From: an uncultured Desulfobulbaceae bacterium
GTDB taxonomy: Bacteria > Desulfobacterota > Desulfobulbia > Desulfobulbales > Desulfobulbaceae
Reading direction: 5' to 3'
DNA length: 11,550 nucleotides
NCBI GenBank assembly: GCA_947260045.1
Contig: CAMYOP010000059.1
Span: 1-11,550, forward strand
Below the pieces are notes generated by a model that saw only the letters and a program-made list of their open reading frames with translations, did not search any database and was not told the origin of the DNA. Shown here piece after piece: positions 6,100-11,550 of the stretch; the stretch's first letter is position 1, and every line of letters begins with the position of its first letter. The position numbers and the translations under genes are program-made.

Positions 6100-6447
6100 A
6101 TGTCATTAAGCGAATTTGAAGTAAAGAGAATAGAGAAAATAGTCGGAGGCTTTATTGAAAAAAGGCGACCACCGTTTGAAATCCGCAATGAACTTGATTT
6201 GGGATACAGGATACAAAATCAGAGTGTAGAGATATTTGAAATAAGGCCTAAGTGGAATAATCCAAAAGAGAAAATTGAACCACCTGTGGCAAAAGCAACG
6301 TACGTAAAAAAACATAATACCTGGAAAGTATATTGGCAGAGGGCTGACCTGGAATGGCACGCTTATAAACCTCATCCGCAAGTGAAACGTATTGAACAGT
6401 TTGTGGCCCTTGTGGAACGTGATGAGTATGGATGTTTTTGGGGGTAG
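6100..6447 (+). CDS. DUF3024 domain protein
   Basis: The 115-residue product matches the DUF3024 pattern throughout. It has MSLSEFEVKRIEKIVGGFIEKRRPP (1-25), NELDLGYRIQNQSVEIFEIRPKW (30-52), AKATYVKKHNTWKVYWQRADLEWHAYKPHP (65-94) and VKRIEQFVALVERDEYGCFWG (95-115). It is a small soluble, basic, aromatic-rich protein whose function is not known. I choose ATG 6100 because family members typically begin with this segment. The same frame stays open upstream to an ATG at 5956, but those 48 residues do not resemble the family. The ribosome site is weak (GGGA about eight bases before the ATG). It follows the metalloprotease gene by 162 bases, and no functional link is evident. Confidence 0.85.
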   Translation: MSLSEFEVKRIEKIVGGFIEKRRPPFEIRNELDLGYRIQNQSVEIFEIRPKWNNPKEKIEPPVAKATYVKKHNTWKVYWQRADLEWHAYKPHPQVKRIEQFVALVERDEYGCFWG

Positions 6448-6626
6448 GAGATTACCGTAATATATTTTTTATAATCCAACCCAGTTTTATTCCAACACAA
6501 AACATCCCATATCCTCATAAACTTGTTGCATTTTTAGCCATTATGAAAAATGATGCGTCATCATATTTTATAAACATATTCACAAAAATATGGAGGCACC
6601 TAACAAGACTGCCAGGATTTAAAATA

Positions 6627-6666
6627 AACCGCCATGTTTCGGATACTCTCCGTATGGCGGTTTTTT
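6627..6666 (+). terminator. Strong rho-independent terminator or attenuator upstream of livJ
   Basis: AACCGCCAT (6627-6635) pairs perfectly with ATGGCGGTT (6654-6662), and an inner CGGA/TCCG stem (6640-6643, 6649-6652) extends the hairpin. A run of six T follows (6661-6666), then GTTTT. It lies 180 bases after the DUF3024 stop and 53 bases before the liv binding-protein start, so it either ends upstream transcripts or attenuates the liv operon. Confidence 0.85.
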
Positions 6667-6708
6667 GTTTTCTGCTAAATCTCTAAAATGCAGCCACAAA
6701 TCAACAAC

Positions 6709-6713
6709 GGAGG
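6709..6713 (+). promoter_or_regulatory. Ribosome binding site of the liv binding-protein gene
   Basis: GGAGG five bases before ATG 6719 fixes the start. An in-frame upstream ATG at 6665 lies inside the terminator's T-run and would put 18 non-signal residues before the signal peptide, so it is rejected. Confidence 0.8.
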
Positions 6714-6718
6714 ATACT

Positions 6719-7888
6719 ATGAGGAAAATGCTTTTTCGCCTGTCGTGTACCTGTGCGGCACTTGTACTTGCAACATCTGCAATGGCAATGGACACCATAA
6801 AAATCGGCTTTAATATTCCCATGACAGGTGACATTCCCAAAGTCGGAGAATCCTCCAAGCTGTCTGCTGAAATGCTGAAAGAAGACATCAACTCGGCAGG
6901 TGGTCTGGATGTTGGCGGTAAAAAGTATATGCTTGAGTTTGTCTATGAAGATAATGAAGCCAAAGCAGAATCTGCAGTTTCCACAGCTCTCAAGCTCATC
7001 GAGAAAGATGAAGTCCTCGCCATGATCGGTCCAAACTCGAGTAAACAGGCCGTTCCTGCGGGTCAGGTCGCGGATGATAATCAGACCGTCATGGTTACTC
7101 CATGGTCCACCAATCCTGACACCACTTTTGAGCGTCCCTGGGTTTTCCGTGCCGCTTTTCTGGACCCTTTCCAGGGACCCGTAGCGGTCAACTTTGCCGT
7201 GAAAACATTTTCCGCCAAGACAGCAGGCGTTTTATACGACTTGTCCAATGATTATTCAAAGGGTCTTGCTGAAATTTTTCGGGATGAATTTGAAAAGAAG
7301 ATGGGTAAGGATACAATCGTTGCCTTTGAAAGCCATGGTACCAAGGATCAGGATTTTTCAGCTCAGCTGACCAAAATTATAGCGGAAAAACCTGATTTTA
7401 TCTTTCTGCCTGATAACTATAACCAGGTCGCCCTTATTGTGAAACAAGCGCACCAGCTTGGTTATAAAAAACCTTTCATGGGCTCTGACGCCTGGGGAAG
7501 CGCTGAACTGATGACTCTTTGCGGTGATGACTGTAAAGGCCTCTACTTTTCCACCCACTATGCAGCCGCAGGCGCTACTGGCGCAACCAAGGAATTTATT
7601 GATCGTTACAGTAAAAAGCATGGCTATGTACCCGATGATGTTGCGGCTCTTACCTGGGATGCCACCAGAATTGTCTTGCAAGCCATTCAAAATACTGGCG
7701 GACTTACAGGCAAACTCCGTAAGGATCGAAAAGCGATACGCCAGGCAATGTCTGAAATTCCAAGTTTTGATGGAATTACAGGCGGCATGAAATTTGACGA
7801 ACAGGGAGACCCTGTCAAGTGCGCAGTTGTTGTCCGTATTTCTGACAGTGGTGAGTTTGAATTTGCCGAATCAGTTTGTCCCCAATAA
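6719..7888 (+). CDS. livJ: Branched-chain amino acid ABC transporter, periplasmic binding protein
   Basis: The 389-residue protein has a signal peptide (MRKMLFR, hydrophobic core, AMA at 21-23) with no lipobox, so it should be soluble in the periplasm. The mature part starts MDTIKIGFNIPMTGD and follows the Leu/Ile/Val-binding (Peripla_BP_6) pattern: SAEMLKEDINSAGGLDVGGKKYMLEFVYEDNEA, LAMIGPNSSKQAVPAGQVADD, VMVTPWSTNPDTT and FIFLPDNYNQVALIVKQAHQLG. The C-terminal part has MKFDEQGDPVKCAVVV. It would capture the substrate and hand it to LivH/LivM. Four mature cysteines form two plausible disulfide pairs, C268-C272 (LCGDDC) and C368-C387. The family also binds amides, urea or aromatic acids, so leucine-type substrate is the default rather than proven. 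A terminator separates it from livH, 88 bases downstream. Confidence 0.93.
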   Translation: MRKMLFRLSCTCAALVLATSAMAMDTIKIGFNIPMTGDIPKVGESSKLSAEMLKEDINSAGGLDVGGKKYMLEFVYEDNEAKAESAVSTALKLIEKDEVLAMIGPNSSKQAVPAGQVADDNQTVMVTPWSTNPDTTFERPWVFRAAFLDPFQGPVAVNFAVKTFSAKTAGVLYDLSNDYSKGLAEIFRDEFEKKMGKDTIVAFESHGTKDQDFSAQLTKIIAEKPDFIFLPDNYNQVALIVKQAHQLGYKKPFMGSDAWGSAELMTLCGDDCKGLYFSTHYAAAGATGATKEFIDRYSKKHGYVPDDVAALTWDATRIVLQAIQNTGGLTGKLRKDRKAIRQAMSEIPSFDGITGGMKFDEQGDPVKCAVVVRISDSGEFEFAESVCPQ

Positions 7889-7916
7889 AAACACTTAATT
7901 GCTGAACCTATCATCT

Positions 7917-7953
7917 AAGCGGTTGGCAGGTACTATCTGACAGCCGCTTTTTT
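7917..7953 (+). terminator. Intrinsic terminator between the binding-protein gene and livH
   Basis: Bases 7917-7929 (AAGCGGTTGGCAG) pair with 7937-7949 (CTGACAGCCGCTT) over 13 positions with one mismatch and one wobble, around a 7-base loop. Six T follow (7948-7953). It is 28 bases after the binding-protein stop and 24 before the livH start. Such structures commonly let only some transcripts pass and protect the upstream mRNA 3' end. Confidence 0.85.
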
Positions 7954-7976
7954 CTGTCAGCAAGAGATAAAATTGT

Positions 7977-8888
7977 ATGCTTGCAACTTTTATACAAAAT
8001 GTGATCAATGCCCTGCAGTGGGGTAGTTTTTATGCCCTTATTGCCCTAGGCTATACCCTGGTGTACGGCGTTCTCACCCTGATTAATTTCGCCCATGGTG
8101 ATGTGTTCATGGTGGGTGCCTACATAGCTTTTTTCGTAGCTACTTTTCTGCTGACCGCACTTGGCCTGCCTGGCTGGGTTGCACTGGCCTTGACAATTCC
8201 TCTTGTTATGATTTTGACCTCCGTGGTGGGTGTCACCCTGGAACGGGTTGCCTATCGCCCACTCAGGCGTAAAGGTGCCAATCGTCTCTATGTGGTTATT
8301 ACCGCCTTGATGGCTGGACTTATTTTAGAGCATGGAAACCTTGCTCTGCTTGGAGCCAGCCGTAAAGCGTTTCCACCCCTTATTTCAGAACATGTCTACA
8401 CAATCGGAGGCGTCAGTTTTACCAATCTTAAAGTGGCGGTAATTTTCACCGCAATCCTGGTGTTCATCATACTGCAGTTTATCGTCACCAAAACAAAAAT
8501 TGGTATGGCCATGCGGGCTATTTCCTATGATAAGTTTGCAGTTCCGCTCATGGGTATTCCAATTGATACGGTTATTGTGTTTACCTTTATTCTTGGTTCC
8601 GGATTTGCTGGTCTGGCTGGTTTGCTCTTTGCCATGTCCTATCCAGTATTAGAGCCCTATATGGGCGCGCTCATTGGCTGGAAGGCTTTTATTGCAGCCG
8701 TGGTTGGGGGCATAGGAGATATCCGGGGCGCTTTTCTCGGTGGTTTTCTCCTGGGGGCCGTTGAAATCATGGTGGTGGCGTTTTTCCCTTCCACTTTTCG
8801 GGATTTAATCGCCTTTAGTGTCTTACTTGCTATTCTTACTTTTAAACCAACAGGTCTCTTCGGCATTGCCAAGACCACCAAAATTTAA
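7977..8888 (+). CDS. livH: Branched-chain amino acid ABC transporter permease LivH
   Basis: The 303-residue inner-membrane protein has about eight hydrophobic segments, typical of LivH. Family features are the N-terminal NALQWGSFYALIALGYTLVYGVLTLINFAHGD (11-42), ERVAYRPLRRKGANRLYVVITALM in the first third, and the ATPase-coupling loop KIGMAMRAISYDKFAVPLMGIP (about 175-196). AAVVGGIGDIRGAFLGGFLLG follows near the C-terminus. LivH pairs with LivM to form the transmembrane path of the importer. The ribosome site is modest (AAGAGA about nine bases before ATG 7977). The terminator just upstream suggests reduced expression relative to the binding protein. The next gene, livM, begins 12 bases after the stop. 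Confidence 0.95.
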   Translation: MLATFIQNVINALQWGSFYALIALGYTLVYGVLTLINFAHGDVFMVGAYIAFFVATFLLTALGLPGWVALALTIPLVMILTSVVGVTLERVAYRPLRRKGANRLYVVITALMAGLILEHGNLALLGASRKAFPPLISEHVYTIGGVSFTNLKVAVIFTAILVFIILQFIVTKTKIGMAMRAISYDKFAVPLMGIPIDTVIVFTFILGSGFAGLAGLLFAMSYPVLEPYMGALIGWKAFIAAVVGGIGDIRGAFLGGFLLGAVEIMVVAFFPSTFRDLIAFSVLLAILTFKPTGLFGIAKTTKI

Positions 8889-8900
8889 GGGGCAGATCAG

Positions 8901-9917
8901 ATGCTACGTCGCTACTCAGTGCATATGTTTCTGGCCCTCCTCGGCTTTGTCCTGGTTTATCTGGCCTACAACGAACTTGTTAACCTCTATATCCTCTCCA
9001 TTCTCATGTTTATGGGGGTTAATATTATCCTTTCCGCCAGCCTGAATCTGGTGAACGGCTACATGGGGGAGTTTTCCTGTGGCCATGCAGGGTTCATGTG
9101 CGTGGGTGCTTACGTATCTTCTATGTTAGGAGTCCTGCTTTTTGCCAAGGATAAGGTGTTTGGCCTGCCTCTGCTCAGTCCGGAATTTGCCCTCTATGCC
9201 TTTCCAGTTTTGATCTTTGCAGGGGGTGTGGCTGCTGCTTTTGCTGGATTGTTGGTTGCGATTCCCTCCTATAAGACCAGGGGAGATTACCTTGCCATTA
9301 TCACCATTGCAGCCAATTACATTATCATCAGCGGGATAGAGAATATCAGTTATATTGGTGGTTCACGAGGCTTCATGGGGATGAAACGCTTGATTCGTTC
9401 TATGGAGGATGTGGTTGATCTGCCCTGGATGCTGATCTGGGTTTTTTTATTCACCATTTTCAGCATCTGGATACTCAGGCGTTACCTGTCATCGACTTTT
9501 GGCAAGGGGGTGAGCGCCATCTGTCAGGATGAAGTTGCGGCCGAAATAATGAGTGTCAATACCAATAAAATAAAAACCATAACCTTTATGCTTTCATCCG
9601 GTCTCGCTGGCATTGCCGGTGGCCTTTTTGCCTATATCCTGGGCTATGTCAATCCTGGATCATTTAATATTCTAAAGTCCACCGAAGTGCTGGTCATGGT
9701 CTATCTGGGTGGGATGGGATCACTCTCTGGATCTGTACTTTCAGCTATATTTTTTACTGTACTCCTTGAAGTTCTTCGTCCGCTCCAGATTATTAAATGG
9801 GTGGTTATCCCATTGCTACTCATCATTTTGATGCAATTTAGGCCTGAAGGGATCATGGGAAACCGTGAACTTGGAGATATCTTTCCCTGGCTTAAACGCT
9901 TTTACAGGTTCAAGTAA
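8901..9917 (+). CDS. livM: Branched-chain amino acid ABC transporter permease LivM
   Basis: A 338-residue inner-membrane permease with the LivM hallmarks. These are the N-terminal SASLNLVNGYMGEFSCGHAGFMCVGAYVSSM, TRGDYLAIITIAANYIIISGIENISYIGGSRGFMGM (from about 126), and the cytoplasmic coupling loop AICQDEVAAEIMSVNTNKIK (about 206-225). The C-terminal LGGMGSLSGSVLSAIFF and MQFRPEGIMGN complete the pattern. It partners LivH. GGGG (8889-8892) lies eight bases before ATG 8901. Its TAA stop overlaps the livG start by one base (TAATG), so translation of livG is probably coupled. Nothing unusual in length; no truncation seen. Confidence 0.95.
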   Translation: MLRRYSVHMFLALLGFVLVYLAYNELVNLYILSILMFMGVNIILSASLNLVNGYMGEFSCGHAGFMCVGAYVSSMLGVLLFAKDKVFGLPLLSPEFALYAFPVLIFAGGVAAAFAGLLVAIPSYKTRGDYLAIITIAANYIIISGIENISYIGGSRGFMGMKRLIRSMEDVVDLPWMLIWVFLFTIFSIWILRRYLSSTFGKGVSAICQDEVAAEIMSVNTNKIKTITFMLSSGLAGIAGGLFAYILGYVNPGSFNILKSTEVLVMVYLGGMGSLSGSVLSAIFFTVLLEVLRPLQIIKWVVIPLLLIILMQFRPEGIMGNRELGDIFPWLKRFYRFK

Positions 9918-10714
9918 TGACGCAGCTACACGTGCAGGAAAAATCAGTTCCAGTTCTGGAGATTGAAAATCTGAGCCAGCGTTTTGGCGGCTTGACGGCC
10001 ATCGCAAATTTCAATATAGCCCTTGGCGAAAATGATCTCACGGGACTGATTGGTCCAAATGGTGCAGGCAAGACTACGGTATTTAATCTGGTCAGCGGAT
10101 TTTATCAGCCTAGTGAAGGAGAAATTCGTATCGGTGGAACACCAATAGCTAAACTGAAGCCGCATCAGGTTACAGCCATGGGCGTTGCCAGGACCTTTCA
10201 AAATATTAGGCTCTGGAGTGATATGACAGTGCTTGATAATATTCGTGTTGCCCAGCATTATAGACTGGGTTATGGCTTTTTCCATTCGATTCTGCGAAGC
10301 AAAACCTATCAGCAACGTGAGGCCGAGATTACCAAGGAAGCAAACAACCTCCTGGAGGTTTTTGATCTTATTCGCTATAGGGATGAATTCCCTGGTAATT
10401 TGCCCTACGGTACCCAGCGAAAACTGGAAATCGCCCGCGCACTTTCAGTACACCCCAAATTGCTGCTTTTGGATGAACCAGCAGCAGGCTTAAATTCCAA
10501 TGACATTCAAGATCTTATACGTTTGATCCGCTGGATTCATAATACATTTGATGTGTCCATCTGGATGATAGAGCATCATATGGATGTTATGATGGAATTA
10601 TGTAATCATATTAAGGTTATAGACTTTGGTGAAACCATTGCCGAAGGTTCTCCTGAAGAAATTCGTAAGCACCCAGCTGTGATCAGCGCCTATCTTGGAG
10701 ATGATACACTCTGA
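9917..10714 (+). CDS. livG: Branched-chain amino acid ABC transporter ATP-binding protein LivG
   Basis: The 265-residue cytoplasmic ATPase subunit has all ABC motifs. Walker A is GPNGAGKTT (46-54), the Q-loop is at Q95 in ARTFQNIRLW, and the signature is LPYGTQRKLEIARAL (162-176). Walker B is LLLLDEP (182-188) with E187 as catalytic base, and the H-loop is IEHHMD (H220). The signature has Y-G-x-Q-R instead of SGGQ, which is normal for LivG, as is the ARTFQN segment. It would form a heterodimer with LivF under LivH/LivM. It starts one base inside the livM stop and ends one base inside the livF start (TGATG), so the three genes are translationally coupled. Confidence 0.96.
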   Translation: MTQLHVQEKSVPVLEIENLSQRFGGLTAIANFNIALGENDLTGLIGPNGAGKTTVFNLVSGFYQPSEGEIRIGGTPIAKLKPHQVTAMGVARTFQNIRLWSDMTVLDNIRVAQHYRLGYGFFHSILRSKTYQQREAEITKEANNLLEVFDLIRYRDEFPGNLPYGTQRKLEIARALSVHPKLLLLDEPAAGLNSNDIQDLIRLIRWIHNTFDVSIWMIEHHMDVMMELCNHIKVIDFGETIAEGSPEEIRKHPAVISAYLGDDTL

Positions 10715-11439
10715 TGTTACTCTCAATTGAAAATCTGCTTGTCCGCTATGGCAATATTCAGGCATTGCACGGCATCACCTTCCATGTTGAGGAAGGTGAA
10801 ATCGTAACGCTTATTGGCGCTAACGGAGCAGGTAAAACCACAACTCTGTACTCCATTGCCAGATTGCAGCCACCAGAGGCCCCCTTGGTGATTGACGGGA
10901 ACATCAGTTATCAGGGCGAGACTATACTCAATACCCCTCCCCATAAGGTTGTTGAAGATCTGCAGGTTGCCCTTGTTCCAGAGGGGCGTCGTATTTTTGG
11001 TAATCTGACCGTTAAGGAAAATCTTGAGTTGGCCACCTATGCCCGTCCTAAAGGAAGTGATCTGGCAGCTTCCTATACCTATGTGTTTGACCTTTTTCCC
11101 AGGTTGTATGAGCGGCGCAAGCAACGAAGTGAATCACTCTCCGGTGGAGAGCAGCAGATGCTGTCAGTTGGGCGGGCTCTTATGACAGGCTGCAATACTC
11201 TCCTCTTGGATGAGCCATCTATGGGGCTGGCTCCTGTCCTTAAATACGAATTATTTCGCAAGTTAAAAAGGCTCAACGATGAGGGGATGACCATTCTGCT
11301 GGTTGAACAAAATGCAAACCTTGCCTTACAACTGGCCCACCGCGGATATGTAATGGATACTGGAAACATCGTTGCCCAGGGATCAAGTGATGACTTGCTT
11401 GGCAACCCTGAAGTAAAAAAGGCCTATTTGGGGGGATGA
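10714..11439 (+). CDS. livF: Branched-chain amino acid ABC transporter ATP-binding protein LivF
   Basis: A 241-residue ABC ATPase of normal LivF length. Walker A is GANGAGKTT (35-43), the LivF-typical VPEGRRIFGNLTVKENL is at 88-104, and the signature is LSGGEQQML (142-150). Walker B is LLLDEP (163-168), followed by the switch segment LLVEQNANLAL (195-205), where Gln199 replaces the usual His as in other LivF proteins. The C-terminus GSSDDLLGNPEVKKAYLGG is the standard family ending. It pairs with LivG. It begins one base inside the livG stop codon. No conventional terminator follows: only a T7A8 tract ten bases past the stop is seen before the window ends. Confidence 0.96.
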   Translation: MLLSIENLLVRYGNIQALHGITFHVEEGEIVTLIGANGAGKTTTLYSIARLQPPEAPLVIDGNISYQGETILNTPPHKVVEDLQVALVPEGRRIFGNLTVKENLELATYARPKGSDLAASYTYVFDLFPRLYERRKQRSESLSGGEQQMLSVGRALMTGCNTLLLDEPSMGLAPVLKYELFRKLKRLNDEGMTILLVEQNANLALQLAHRGYVMDTGNIVAQGSSDDLLGNPEVKKAYLGG

Positions 11440-11550
11440 AAAGAAGTATTTTTTTAAAAAAAAGTAATCTTAAAACTCAGCAAAGCGTCCAATATGCTAT
11501 CCCTTCAACTCCCATTTGCTTTATTTACAATTACAATACATTTTTCTTGA
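11440..11550. other. Gene-free tail after livF with T7A8 tract
   Basis: The 111 bases after livF are AT-rich. Seven T followed by eight A (11449-11463) are near-palindromic but contain no GC-rich stem, so this is at best a weak terminator. No start of another gene with a ribosome site is visible before the end. Confidence 0.4.

Larger units (their letters stand above)
6448..6718 (+). promoter_or_regulatory. Leader and promoter region of the liv operon (271 bases, no gene)
   Basis: The region holds a consensus -10 hexamer TATAAT at 6470-6475 without a recognisable -35 partner, an ATGATG-CGT-CATCAT inverted repeat at 6550-6564, a strong terminator at 6627-6666, and a poor TAAAAT at 6684-6689. 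The promoter for the liv genes must lie either in the 50 bases after the terminator or upstream of it. In the latter case the terminator would act as an attenuator. I cannot decide between these from sequence alone. Confidence 0.4.

Noticed and set aside
6590..6622. Ten-codon leader peptide (MEAPNKTARI) just before the liv terminator
   Set aside because: No ribosome site and only one branched-chain codon (ATT), so it does not look like an attenuator leader peptide.
7358..7690. 110-codon minus-strand frame inside the liv binding-protein gene
   Set aside because: It is a shadow of a gene with clear family identity on the other strand and has no family match of its own.

Overview
The window looks like a chromosomal stretch from a Gram-negative bacterium of moderate GC. 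Proteins are exported with Sec-type signal peptides, and the solute-binding protein has no lipobox and so should be free in the periplasm. The mix of genes (UMF1-type MFS transporter, DrgA-like nitroreductase, DUF3024, a liv operon with tightly overlapping genes) would fit a Desulfobacterota (Desulfobulbales-like) genome. That placement is inference from general resemblance, not from a marker gene. No rRNA, tRNA, CRISPR array, insertion sequence, integrase or phage gene is visible.

Left part (1-2097): AT-rich and loosely packed. It holds a small three-helix membrane protein at the window edge, an FMN nitroreductase (576-1181), and an unrecognised 161-aa protein on the minus strand (1293-1778) that converges on the nitroreductase. 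A long imperfect stem-loop lies between the two convergent genes. The 319-base gap between the minus-strand gene and the next plus-strand gene holds one short inverted repeat and no gene.

Middle part (2098-6447): all on the plus strand. It begins with a 12-helix UMF1/Atg22-like MFS transporter. Next is a secreted protein with the sequence signature of GH75 chitosanases; its conserved C-terminal tail appears displaced into the -1 frame, as expected from a one-base deletion. Then comes a membrane-anchored reprolysin-like (M12B-type) metzincin metalloprotease, and a small DUF3024 protein. Spacing of 100-220 bases between these genes argues against one compact operon.

Right part (6448-11439): a complete branched-chain amino acid (HAAT/Liv) ABC importer in the order binding protein, permease LivH, permease LivM, ATPase LivG, ATPase LivF. 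A strong intrinsic terminator stands just upstream of the binding-protein gene and a second one stands between the binding-protein gene and livH. The last three genes are coupled by stop/start overlaps (TAATG, TGATG). This layout suggests abundant binding protein and lower, coordinated synthesis of the membrane and ATPase subunits. The binding protein would capture leucine/isoleucine/valine or related amino acids in the periplasm, LivH-LivM would form the channel and LivG-LivF would power it.

Most noteworthy: the apparent frameshift in the GH75-like gene, the metzincin whose N-terminal helical hairpin would place its catalytic domain on the cytoplasmic side, and the two terminators that partition the liv operon. 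I see no convincing multi-gene novel defence or mobile system here.
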